A stretch of DNA of 9,496 bases from CAG-390 sp045546615 (GTDB lineage: Bacteria; Bacillota; Clostridia; Oscillospirales; CAG-272). A program made the position numbers and the translations under genes. Each line of letters opens with the position of its first letter. Positions within the stretch are counted from its first letter, which is position 1. The notes beneath the pieces were generated by a model. It was not told the origin of the DNA. It worked only from the letters and a program-made list of their open reading frames with translations, and did not search any database. The stretch spans positions 1 to 9,496 of the forward strand of contig JAZQDD010000034.1 of NCBI GenBank assembly GCA_045546615.1, in the 5' to 3' direction. Of the stretch, positions 1 to 6,629 are shown piece after piece.

Positions 1-1
1 T

Positions 2-151
2 ACCGTAGTTAATGCTGTATATACTAGTGATGTTACCGCAAGAGAGTTCCACTTGCTATACAAGAACAACTCTTACACCCTCAACGCTACCAATGTAGAT
101 TGGCAGATTAACGGCAAAACCAACTCCTTCAAGGTTCTTAAAGGCATATAA
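2..151 (+). CDS. C-terminal end of an unidentified protein (partial)
   Basis: An open reading frame enters from the left edge and ends at TAA (149-151), leaving 49 residues. The reading is rich in Asn, Thr and Tyr (for example YTSDVTAREF and NATNVDWQING), has no Cys, and ends in KVLKGI. That composition is common in extracellular beta-rich domains, so it could be the end of a secreted or surface protein, but this is a guess from composition only. Support for it being coding is the uninterrupted frame and the strong terminator that follows 38 bases after the stop. No family can be named. Confidence 0.6.
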   Translation, partial: TVVNAVYTSDVTAREFHLLYKNNSYTLNATNVDWQINGKTNSFKVLKGI

Positions 152-189
152 TTAGCCGCGCAAAGTTTGGTTGAACCCGAACAAAGCTT

Positions 190-215
190 GCCCGCCCCTT
201 TGGGGCGGGCTTTTT
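190..215 (+). terminator. Rho-independent terminator after the partial gene
   Basis: A perfect 9-bp GC-rich stem, GCCCGCCCC (190-198) with GGGGCGGGC (202-210), closes a 3-base TTT loop and is followed by TTTTT (211-215). This is a canonical strong intrinsic terminator for the gene ending at 151. Confidence 0.93.
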
Positions 216-219
216 GTGT

Positions 220-252
220 AAGTGCAAAGTTATAAGTTCGAAGTGCAAAGTT
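220..252. repeat. Short direct repeat AAGTGCAAAGTT, two copies
   Basis: AAGTGCAAAGTT occurs at 220-231 and again at 241-252, separated by 9 bases (ATAAGTTCG). It lies in AT-rich intergenic DNA just after a terminator. No function is evident; it could be the remnant of a small dispersed intergenic repeat. Confidence 0.6.
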
Positions 253-257
253 GTTGT

Positions 258-290
258 AGCGTTTTGCCAAAGGCAATACGCTTTCCTTTT
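258..290 (+). terminator. Possible second hairpin/terminator upstream of purC
   Basis: AGCGTTTTGCC (258-268) pairs with GGCAATACGCT (272-282) around an AAA loop, with a single T-T mismatch. It is followed by TTCCTTTT. The T tract is broken and the stem imperfect, so this is either a weak backup terminator or a structured intergenic repeat. Confidence 0.4.
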
Positions 291-330
291 GATAAAATTC
301 AAAAAAATCATATTTTTTTGCAAAAAGCTC

Positions 331-359
331 TATACAAACGGTAAAAAAAGTGGTAAAAT
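331..359 (+). promoter_or_regulatory. Predicted sigma-A promoter of purC
   Basis: The -35 box is TATACA (331-336, 4 of 6 matches to TTGACA), the spacer is 17 bases and the -10 box is TAAAAT (354-359). TGG directly before the -10 box gives an extended -10 element, which can compensate for the weak -35. The purC start codon is 36 bases downstream. No purine riboswitch fits in so short a leader. Confidence 0.6.
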
Positions 360-394
360 AATACTTGGAATTTTACTCAAAAGGAGTTAAAAAA

Positions 395-1093
395 ATGAAA
401 AAGCTTTACGAAGGCAAAACCAAAGACGTTTACTCTCTTGACAACGGCAACGTTCTTCTCAAGTTCAAGGACGATTGCACGGGCAAGGACGGCGTTTTCG
501 ATCCCGGAGAGAACAGTGTAGGTCTTACTATCGAGGGAATCGGACGCGCAAATCTCGAAACATCCATACGCTATTTTGAGCTTCTCAAGGCGGCGGGCGT
601 AAAGACTCATTACGTCAGCGCAAATATCGACGAGGCTACAATGGAAGTTCTCCCTGCAGAGTGCTTCGGCAAGGCGCAGGGCGGTAACGGTCTTGAGGTC
701 ATCTGCCGTCTTGTTGCTACGGGCAGCTTTATTCGCCGCTACGGCGAGTACATCAAGGACGGAACTCCCCTTGAGGGCGGTTACGTTGAATGCACCTTCA
801 AGAACGACGCAAAGGGCGATCCGCTCGTTACGGGCGAGGGCCTTGCGGCTCTCGGCGTTATGACTCCCGCTATGTTTGCTGATATGAAGGAGCAGACTCT
901 CAAGATCACGAAGATCGTTGCTGATGACCTTAAGAGCATCGGACTTGACCTTTGGGATATCAAGTTTGAGTTCGGCTACAACAACGGTGAAGTCATCCTT
1001 ATCGACGAGATCGCATCGGGCAATATGCGCGTATACAAGGACGGCAAGATCGTTGATCCCGTTGAGCTTACCAAGCTCATTCTTAACAGATAA
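395..1093 (+). CDS. purC: SAICAR synthetase (phosphoribosylaminoimidazole-succinocarboxamide synthase)
   Basis: PurC joins CAIR and aspartate using ATP to make SAICAR in de novo purine synthesis, in the cytoplasm. The 232-residue protein is near the usual family length of about 235-240. It begins with the family N-terminus KLYEGKTKDVY (residues 3-13). The central region EVICRLVATGSFIRRYG (101-117) matches the family's conserved Arg/Gly segment, and LWDIKFEFG (186-194) matches the D-x-K-x-E-F-G signature. The usual [DE]E-[IF]-SPD-x-x-RLW segment reads DEIASGNMRVY here (204 onward), so this is a divergent variant. ATG at 395 is preferred over an in-frame TTG at 365 because AAGGAG (381-386) sits 8 bases before it and KLYEGKT then lies at the N-terminus. 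The gene has its own promoter and terminator and no other pur gene is adjacent. Confidence 0.93.
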   Translation: MKKLYEGKTKDVYSLDNGNVLLKFKDDCTGKDGVFDPGENSVGLTIEGIGRANLETSIRYFELLKAAGVKTHYVSANIDEATMEVLPAECFGKAQGGNGLEVICRLVATGSFIRRYGEYIKDGTPLEGGYVECTFKNDAKGDPLVTGEGLAALGVMTPAMFADMKEQTLKITKIVADDLKSIGLDLWDIKFEFGYNNGEVILIDEIASGNMRVYKDGKIVDPVELTKLILNR

Positions 1094-1105
1094 TAGCAAA
1101 TTTAT

Positions 1106-1139
1106 AAAAGAAAAACCGCAATTTTGCGGTTTTTCTTTT
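1106..1139 (+). terminator. Rho-independent terminator of purC
   Basis: AAAAGAAAAACCGCA (1106-1120) pairs perfectly with TGCGGTTTTTCTTTT (1125-1139) around an ATTT loop. The GC core is CCGC/GCGG and the 3' arm supplies the U tract. The A-rich 5' arm means it could also work in the other direction. Confidence 0.9.
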
Positions 1140-1157
1140 CGTTTTATCAATTCTGTA

Positions 1158-1186
1158 TTGACTTTTTCTCCAAAAAATAGTAAAAT
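1158..1186 (+). promoter_or_regulatory. Predicted sigma-A promoter of the CHAP/SH3b protein gene
   Basis: TTGACT (1158-1163, 5 of 6), a 17-base spacer and TAAAAT (1181-1186). A second -10-like box, TATAAT (1194-1199), lies a little downstream but has no good -35 at the right distance. The start codon is at 1250, leaving a leader of about 55 bases. Confidence 0.7.
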
Positions 1187-1249
1187 TATTATGTATAATC
1201 GTGCATTATGCGATATTGATGCAGTGTTTAACGAAAAGGAGAAAAGCCC

Positions 1250-3523
1250 GTGACGAGAAGAGTTGAATATTTGTTCAGCGCGTCTTTTTATCGCAGCCTG
1301 CTTTGTGTTATTTTAAGTTTTATATTTTGTATATCTCTGCTCCCGACCGTAGGGGCGGTATCGAAGATCCCCACGCCTGCTGAAATCAAGGCGCAGATCA
1401 CAAAAACGTATAAGGATGCGAAATCCACCACGGGATATAAATCCTTTGACGGATACTGCGCCCATTACGTAAATACCCAGCTAAAGCTCCTTGGAATAAA
1501 CAAGGGCTACGTCAAGGGAAACGGTAACGATCAGTATGATAATTACAAGAATCTTTCATACAGCACGGGCGGATATAAGATACATACCTACAGTGCAAAA
1601 AACTATACGCTGACCGAGGCAATAAAGGCGGTTGCGAGCGAGGCGGCGTGCGTTACGAACGTGCTTGTCGGATTTGAAAAAACCCTCACGTATGCAGGCA
1701 GACGCTACGGTCATGCTCATTTGATACATGCTATCATGGACGGTTACGTTTATTTTTCCGAGAGCTTGGACGTTAAGATAAACGGCGTGAATTTTTCCGA
1801 GGGAAAACCTATCGTAGCTACGTTTGAGGAATATAAATCAAAATTTGAAACAAAGTATTTTGAGTTCGAGGGTATTATTTGGTTTGAGGACGAGGAACTG
1901 ACAAAGCTCCTGCAGGGAGGCGTGCAGTCTCCAAAACCCGAGGAGCCCGAACAGACGGCTTCCCCCGAGAATACCGAACAGACAACAGCCCCGAAGGAAG
2001 AAGAAACGACCGCGCCCCCCGCGCCCGTCGTGCTTGACCCCGGAACTTATACCGTAAATTCATCATCGGGCTTGTCCTTGCGCAGTGGTGCAACTACTGA
2101 CAGCACAAGGCTTGCCGTTATTCCCGACGGCGCGAAGGTGTATATCACCGAAACGGACGGCGATTGGGGCAGGGCATATTATGACGGTATGGACGGCTGG
2201 GTATATTTGCGCTACGTGGTATACAAGGGCGAACTTCCGAATGTCTATGCGGAAAAGAAATCCTCGTCTTCCGTCACCGCAAAGTATTATTTTAGCAACG
2301 TAACGGATGCGCTGTCTGCCTATGACGGCGGAGAGTATGTAATAACGCTTCGCGGGAATTCATCCATTACGGCTAACGCCTCCCTTCGGGACGGCATAAC
2401 GCTTAACGTAGGAAAATACACCCTCAATACATCATCTGCGGCATTGACGTTTGATGGCGGAAAATTGATCTCGGCGGAAAAGATACCGTCGATGGATGCC
2501 GTCCCCTTTATCAAAGCTTCACCGATTGACGGCGGATATTCATATAGCGCAGGTCTTGACGTTTCTGTTAGCGCGGACACAACTCTCAACAAGGGTGCGG
2601 TATGCTTGAAATTTGAGTCCGCGGTGCAGGGAATATCCTCGATCAGCGGAGCAAAGGTCGAGTTCATTGTCACAAATGCCGATGGCTCAACGGATACCGT
2701 TACAGCCACAGTAAAGAATGATATCGCGGCGTTTACAACGGATGCCATTTCTGCCAAAAAGCTTGCCGATGCCCTCTCGGTAAAGGTGCGCGTCTATGCT
2801 AAATCCGGAAGCAATATTTACGAGTGCTTCAGCGAGAGTGTGAGCTGTGCGGCAAAGGATTGCTTGAAAAAGCTCTATGGCAAGTCGGACGTGTTTGACC
2901 GCTATATTGAGGGAGTCCTTAACTACGGCAGTGCGTCGCAAAAGTATTTTGCTTATAACTCCAAGAACTTATCCAACGCCGTTCTTTCCGAGGCTGCAAG
3001 AAAGCCTGTTATTTCATCATCAGATATCGTTCGCGCGAAAAAAGCGCCGAACGTTATCGTTACCAGCTCGGCTCACGTGAATTCCGCACAGCTCGTTATC
3101 GAAGATAGCGTATCTCTGCGCTTCGGAGTCAGCACAAAGCCGAAGAACACAACGCTGACTCTTCTTGTATGGACGGAGGAAGAGTACAATGCTCTTGCAG
3201 AGAATGCTAAAAGCGCGGGAGCGTCTTTGTCCGCATATCTTGTTGCAGAAAATTGCAAGCAGTCGTTGACTCTTTCGGACGGAGCGTTTGTGCTTTCGGA
3301 TATATCCCCCGAAAAATATGCCGATACATATTATTTCCGTCTTTGCCAAACTGAAAAGAGTAAGACCACGTACGATTACGTTGTTGCTTACAGCGTGAAT
3401 GAATATTGCGCCGCAAAGCTTGGCGACGGTGTTAGCGAGGAAATAGACGAGTTATGTCTTGCTATTGCGAACTATTCCGTAATGGCAAGTAAGTATTTTG
3501 GAAATTCAGCCAACAATGGTTGA
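1250..3523 (+). CDS. Secreted CHAP-like cysteine peptidase/amidase with SH3b domain and tandem C-terminal modules
   Basis: A 757-residue exported protein starting at GTG, with AAGGAG (1236-1241) 8 bases upstream. Residues 1-36 form a signal peptide (Arg-rich start, hydrophobic core 15-31, likely cleavage after VGA). Residues about 60-175 look like a CHAP/NlpC-type domain: GYCAHYV with Cys70, then YGHAHLIHAIMDG with His155, and Glu171 in FSES, matching the Cys-His-Glu order of CHAP amidases. Residues 225-262 are a Pro/Glu/Thr linker. Residues 265-327 are an SH3b domain (GLSLRSG, then GDWGRAYYDGMDGWVYL). Residues about 345-412 are beta-rich. Two related modules follow, ending in NYGSASQKYF (558-567) and NYSVMASKYF (741-750). 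The likely role is peptidoglycan binding and cleavage at the cell surface. There is no LPXTG motif or C-terminal membrane helix, so retention would rely on SH3b. The peptidase call rests on short motifs and needs a profile search. Confidence 0.7.
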   Translation: MTRRVEYLFSASFYRSLLCVILSFIFCISLLPTVGAVSKIPTPAEIKAQITKTYKDAKSTTGYKSFDGYCAHYVNTQLKLLGINKGYVKGNGNDQYDNYKNLSYSTGGYKIHTYSAKNYTLTEAIKAVASEAACVTNVLVGFEKTLTYAGRRYGHAHLIHAIMDGYVYFSESLDVKINGVNFSEGKPIVATFEEYKSKFETKYFEFEGIIWFEDEELTKLLQGGVQSPKPEEPEQTASPENTEQTTAPKEEETTAPPAPVVLDPGTYTVNSSSGLSLRSGATTDSTRLAVIPDGAKVYITETDGDWGRAYYDGMDGWVYLRYVVYKGELPNVYAEKKSSSSVTAKYYFSNVTDALSAYDGGEYVITLRGNSSITANASLRDGITLNVGKYTLNTSSAALTFDGGKLISAEKIPSMDAVPFIKASPIDGGYSYSAGLDVSVSADTTLNKGAVCLKFESAVQGISSISGAKVEFIVTNADGSTDTVTATVKNDIAAFTTDAISAKKLADALSVKVRVYAKSGSNIYECFSESVSCAAKDCLKKLYGKSDVFDRYIEGVLNYGSASQKYFAYNSKNLSNAVLSEAARKPVISSSDIVRAKKAPNVIVTSSAHVNSAQLVIEDSVSLRFGVSTKPKNTTLTLLVWTEEEYNALAENAKSAGASLSAYLVAENCKQSLTLSDGAFVLSDISPEKYADTYYFRLCQTEKSKTTYDYVVAYSVNEYCAAKLGDGVSEEIDELCLAIANYSVMASKYFGNSANNG

Positions 3524-3529
3524 CAGATG

Positions 3530-3570
3530 CCGCATTTTGAGTTAAAAGACTCAAAATGCGGTTTCTTTTT
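3530..3570 (+). terminator. Rho-independent terminator of the CHAP/SH3b gene
   Basis: CCGCATTTTGAGT (3530-3542) pairs perfectly over 13 bp with ACTCAAAATGCGG (3549-3561) around TAAAAG, followed by TTTCTTTTTT. It starts 7 bases after the stop codon. Confidence 0.93.
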
Positions 3571-3579
3571 TCTCTTTGC

Positions 3580-3608
3580 TTGACAATGCGCTTTGTCGGT
3601 GGTATAAT
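3580..3608 (+). promoter_or_regulatory. Strong sigma-A promoter of the ktrBA operon
   Basis: Consensus -35 TTGACA (3580-3585), 17-base spacer and consensus -10 TATAAT (3603-3608) with TGG before it (extended -10). This is the best promoter in the window. The leader to the ktrB start is only about 25 bases, so there is no room for a c-di-AMP riboswitch of the kind found before some ktr genes. Confidence 0.9.
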
Positions 3609-3638
3609 AATTTTACACTATTTACATGAGGAAATAAA

Positions 3639-5000
3639 TTGGAGACCTTTACGATTGATAAGAATAAAAGAAAATTGAGGCCGATGACGGTTCTTATCGC
3701 GGGCTTTCTTGCCGTAATATTGACGGGAACGCTTCTTCTCATGCTTCCTGTGTCAAGCTCGGCGGGAGAGGTGACCGATCCGATCACGGCGGGCTTTACT
3801 GCCGTCAGTGCGACCTGCGTTACGGGACTTACGACCGTTGAACCGGGAATGCATTGGAGCGTTTTTGGGCAGATAGTCATACTTTGTATGATACAGGTGG
3901 GCGGTCTTGGCTTTATGACAATGGCGGTCCTGCTTTCCCTTATAATCAGGCGAAATATATCGCCGCGCGAGCGTATGATAGTTGCGATGTCGTACAATCT
4001 CAACGATTACGGTAGCACCGTAAAGCTTGTGCGCCGCATTCTGCTTGGTACGGTCGGCTTTGAGATTATAGGCGCGGCGCTCTTGTCTATCAGATTTATC
4101 CCCAAGTTTGGCACAGGGCGCGGGATATACATGAGCGTTTTCCACGCGATAAGTGCTTTTTGTAACGCGGGCTTTGATATTCTCGGCAACGGTAATTCCG
4201 TTGGTGACTACTATAACGATCCGCTTGTCTGCTTGACGTTGATGGCGCTTGTAATTATCGGCGGAATCGGCTTTATAGTTTGGGGTGACGTTGTGAATTT
4301 CGCTCGCACCCGCCGAAAATTATCCGTATATTCTAAATTTGTGCTTATACTGACTGCTGTATTTACCGTTTTGGGTACGCTGTACGTCGCTGTGAGTGAG
4401 TGGAATAATCCGTTAACTATCGGTAATTATTCGGTTGGCGAGAAGTTACTTTGTTCCGCTTTTCAATCCGTTACTTGGCGTACTGCGGGATTTGCCACAG
4501 TCGATCAAGCGTCACTTCACGGCGCGACCAAGATATTTGGCGGTATAATGATGTTTATCGGCGGCGCGTCCGGCTCTACTGCGGGCGGCGTAAAGGTTGC
4601 TACGATAGGCATTCTTGCCTTGACTGTGGCAAGGGTTTCTATAGGCAGGACCGAGATAAATCTTTTCAAGCGCAGGGTGCCGACGGGGGTTATTCTTCGC
4701 GCAATGACGATAGTTACTATCCAACTTTTGCTGATATTCACAGCTACGCTTTTGTGTAATGTTGTGTCGGATGCACCGCTTATCGATTTGTTCTATGAGG
4801 TGGTTTCCGCGGGCGGAACGGTTGGTCTGACGGCTTCTTTGACTCCTACGCTCCACCCATTTGCGCTTATCGTGCTTATGTGTATGATGTTCTTTGGCAG
4901 ACTTGGTATCCTTACCATCACCTTTGCGATAGCGCAGCGCCTTAACGAGCGCTCGCCATCAATTATAACCTATCCCGATGCAAATATTTTGATAGGCTGA
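3639..5000 (+). CDS. ktrB: KtrB-type potassium transporter, channel-like membrane subunit
   Basis: A 453-residue membrane protein of the TrkH/KtrB superfamily, which moves K+ (Na+-coupled in studied Ktr systems) across the cytoplasmic membrane. The four pore-loop repeats are visible, each with the filter glycine: TCVTGLTT (59-66, Gly63), FCNAGFD (174-180, Gly178), WRTAGF (280-285, Gly284) and GGTVGLT (392-398, Gly396). The gating intramembrane loop GGASGSTAGGVK (308-319) and the conserved arginine of the last repeat (Arg421 in FFGRLG) are present. Length and the Gly at all four filters fit KtrB rather than the longer TrkH. The start is TTG at 3639, with GAGGAA (3628-3633) 5 bases upstream; an ATG at 3626 is followed at once by a stop in its frame. 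The regulatory subunit follows 21 bases later, supporting a two-gene Ktr operon. Confidence 0.93.
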   Translation: METFTIDKNKRKLRPMTVLIAGFLAVILTGTLLLMLPVSSSAGEVTDPITAGFTAVSATCVTGLTTVEPGMHWSVFGQIVILCMIQVGGLGFMTMAVLLSLIIRRNISPRERMIVAMSYNLNDYGSTVKLVRRILLGTVGFEIIGAALLSIRFIPKFGTGRGIYMSVFHAISAFCNAGFDILGNGNSVGDYYNDPLVCLTLMALVIIGGIGFIVWGDVVNFARTRRKLSVYSKFVLILTAVFTVLGTLYVAVSEWNNPLTIGNYSVGEKLLCSAFQSVTWRTAGFATVDQASLHGATKIFGGIMMFIGGASGSTAGGVKVATIGILALTVARVSIGRTEINLFKRRVPTGVILRAMTIVTIQLLLIFTATLLCNVVSDAPLIDLFYEVVSAGGTVGLTASLTPTLHPFALIVLMCMMFFGRLGILTITFAIAQRLNERSPSIITYPDANILIG

Positions 5001-5021
5001 TTTTTGAAAGGAAGAATTTAT

Positions 5022-5675
5022 ATGAATAGCTTTTGTGTTATAGGTCTTGGAAAATTCGGTTCTTCGCTTGCGGTAAGTCTTGTTAAGCACGGCAAGCAGG
5101 TCATGGTAATAGACAGCGATGCCGATAAGGTCAATGCAATTGCGGATAACGTTACCAATGCCGTTATAGGAGATGCGACTAATGAAAATCTGCTGCGTGC
5201 CTCGGGTGTTGCCGATTATGAGTGTGCGATCGTGTGCATGACGTGCAATACGAGCGATATAATTTTGGTTACTATACTCCTCAAGGAGCTTGGGGTTAAA
5301 AAGGTTATCGCACGCGCTGTTAACGAGGGACATAAAAAGGTGCTTGAGCGTATAGGCACGGATGAGATCACTTTTCCCGAGCATGATGCGGGCGAGAAGC
5401 TGGCGTTCAGGCTCTCCAAAAAATCCGTGGTCGATTACGTTCAGTTTGCGGGATATAAGATAGTGGAGATCATCGTCCCTAACGAATGGATAGGAAAAAA
5501 CCTCATGGAGTTGAATCCGCGCCGCAAATTTGGTATTAATATAATCGCCGTTACGCCCGCGGAGTCCGCAAAACCCGATGTTTCACCCGCGCCCGACCGC
5601 CCATTCTGTACGGGCGACAGAGTAGTTGTTATCGGTACAGATAAGGACATTGAAAAATTGGCTAAATTTATGTAA
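5022..5675 (+). CDS. ktrA: KtrA-type RCK regulatory subunit of potassium uptake
   Basis: A 217-residue soluble protein of the TrkA/KtrA RCK family that forms a ring on the cytoplasmic face of KtrB and gates it in response to nucleotides. The N-terminal Rossmann fold shows GLGKFG (8-13, GxGxxG) and an acidic residue ending the second strand (VMVIDSD, Asp31), which favours NAD/ATP-type binding; GDATN (50-54) is also typical. The RCK_C (TrkA-C) domain covers about 136-217 (VDYVQFAGYKIVEI through VVVIGTDKDIEKL). In several Bacillota this domain binds c-di-AMP; whether it does so here is not shown. ATG at 5022 is chosen over in-frame TTG at 5004 because AGGAAG (5009-5014) sits 7 bases before it. 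A single N-RCK/C-RCK unit matches KtrA, not the doubled TrkA. Confidence 0.93.
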   Translation: MNSFCVIGLGKFGSSLAVSLVKHGKQVMVIDSDADKVNAIADNVTNAVIGDATNENLLRASGVADYECAIVCMTCNTSDIILVTILLKELGVKKVIARAVNEGHKKVLERIGTDEITFPEHDAGEKLAFRLSKKSVVDYVQFAGYKIVEIIVPNEWIGKNLMELNPRRKFGINIIAVTPAESAKPDVSPAPDRPFCTGDRVVVIGTDKDIEKLAKFM

Positions 5676-5690
5676 TTTTAGAGGCAAAAA

Positions 5691-6467
5691 ATGGAACTTA
5701 ACAAAAAGAAAGTAATGTTTATCGGCAATTCCTTTATTTATTACGGATATTGCGTTATCGAGGGCGATCAGGGCAATCCCGACCTTGGATATTTCCACCA
5801 CCTCGCCAGAGTAAACGGTGACGATGTTACTGTTTACGACTACGTTTGGGGCGGCAGAAACCTCAACCAGCTTTATGAAAAGTATCTTCCGCTTGACAAC
5901 AAGGAGCTTTTTGAGAGCATTGATTGCGTATTTATGTCCGAGGCAGGAGAGAATAACCGTGATCTTGTCGGCTCTGCAAAGCGTATCATGGATCTTTTCC
6001 CCGAGAAGACCAAGTTCGTTTATCTGTGCCACACCTATACATATCAATGCCACCATGCCCGTATTATGAAGGGTATGTCCGAGCTTAGAAAAATGGGCGT
6101 TACCATCGTAAACTGGGGCGGCCTTGCATACGATATCTGGAAGGGAAGAACCGTTGTTCCCGGCGGTAAGCTTACTTACAATAAGGATTCTTTCGTTGTA
6201 AATAAGCACGATTGGCACCATCAGAATATGCTGTCGGGCTATATCTGCTCGCTTATGGCTTACTGCGCTGTAACGGGCAAGAGCGCCGTTGGACAGCCCT
6301 ACGGCTTCTGTAACGATACCTCGCTCGATGCTCGCTTCGATGCAAAGAGGTATATGGACAGCTATTACGTTGAGGGAACGTCAAACCTTGACGCCGTATT
6401 CGCATCCGAGGAGGATATGCGCGGCTTGCAGATCCTTGTTGACGAGTATATCAAAAAATACAACTGA
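5691..6467 (+). CDS. SGNH/GDSL-like hydrolase, DUF4886-type, cytoplasmic
   Basis: A 258-residue protein with no signal peptide or membrane helix. It shows SGNH-hydrolase landmarks in order: block I FIGNSF (10-15) with likely nucleophile Ser14; a Gly-Gly in VWGGRN (52-57); SEAGENN (83-89) as a candidate Asn block; and the C-terminal HDWHHQNMLSGY (173-184) giving a D-x-x-H dyad, Asp174 and His177. This arrangement resembles DUF4886 proteins, whose members are inferred ester hydrolases of unknown substrate. It starts 15 bases after ktrA with AGAGG (5680-5684) 6 bases before ATG, and no terminator lies between, so it is probably co-transcribed with ktrBA. A link to potassium transport is not evident; it may simply share the promoter. 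The DUF assignment is from memory of motifs. Confidence 0.7.
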   Translation: MELNKKKVMFIGNSFIYYGYCVIEGDQGNPDLGYFHHLARVNGDDVTVYDYVWGGRNLNQLYEKYLPLDNKELFESIDCVFMSEAGENNRDLVGSAKRIMDLFPEKTKFVYLCHTYTYQCHHARIMKGMSELRKMGVTIVNWGGLAYDIWKGRTVVPGGKLTYNKDSFVVNKHDWHHQNMLSGYICSLMAYCAVTGKSAVGQPYGFCNDTSLDARFDAKRYMDSYYVEGTSNLDAVFASEEDMRGLQILVDEYIKKYN

Positions 6468-6474
6468 TAAAAAC

Positions 6475-6520
6475 GCCTTGGGGCGAACTTCTCGGAAGTG
6501 CGCTCCAAGGCATCTTTTTT
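6475..6520 (+). terminator. Rho-independent terminator of the ktrBA-hydrolase operon
   Basis: GCCTTGGGGCG (6475-6485) pairs with CGCTCCAAGGC (6501-6511) with one G-U wobble. The interior folds further, ACTTC (6487-6491) with GAAGT (6495-6499), over a TCG loop. TTTTTT (6515-6520) follows. It begins 7 bases after the stop codon. Confidence 0.9.
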
Positions 6521-6567
6521 CACGCGGCACTCATTTTTCGACCATTGGTTGTATTTGTCCGCCACTA

Positions 6568-6596
6568 TTGAAATCAGACTCAAAATATGATATAAT
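6568..6596 (+). promoter_or_regulatory. Predicted sigma-A promoter of the membrane protein gene
   Basis: TTGAAA (6568-6573, 5 of 6), 17-base spacer and consensus TATAAT (6591-6596), with TGA before it giving an extended -10. The start codon is 33 bases downstream. Confidence 0.85.
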
Positions 6597-6629
6597 GCCT
6601 ACATCATCATTGATAAGGGAGATAAGATA

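Noticed and set aside
377..1150. Long minus-strand open frame opposite purC (257 codons)
   Set aside because: It lies fully antisense to a recognised gene, has no ribosome binding site that I can see, and its protein resembles nothing; it is a frame shadow of the biased codon use in purC.
1203..1210. GCATTATG shared with the inverted repeats, in the leader of the CHAP/SH3b gene
   Set aside because: Only 8 bases agree, with no matching dyad arms and no inverted partner nearby; expected by chance in AT-rich DNA.
3551..4003. Minus-strand open frame opposite the start of ktrB
   Set aside because: It overlaps the ktrB promoter, terminator and conserved first pore repeat in antisense; not a credible gene.
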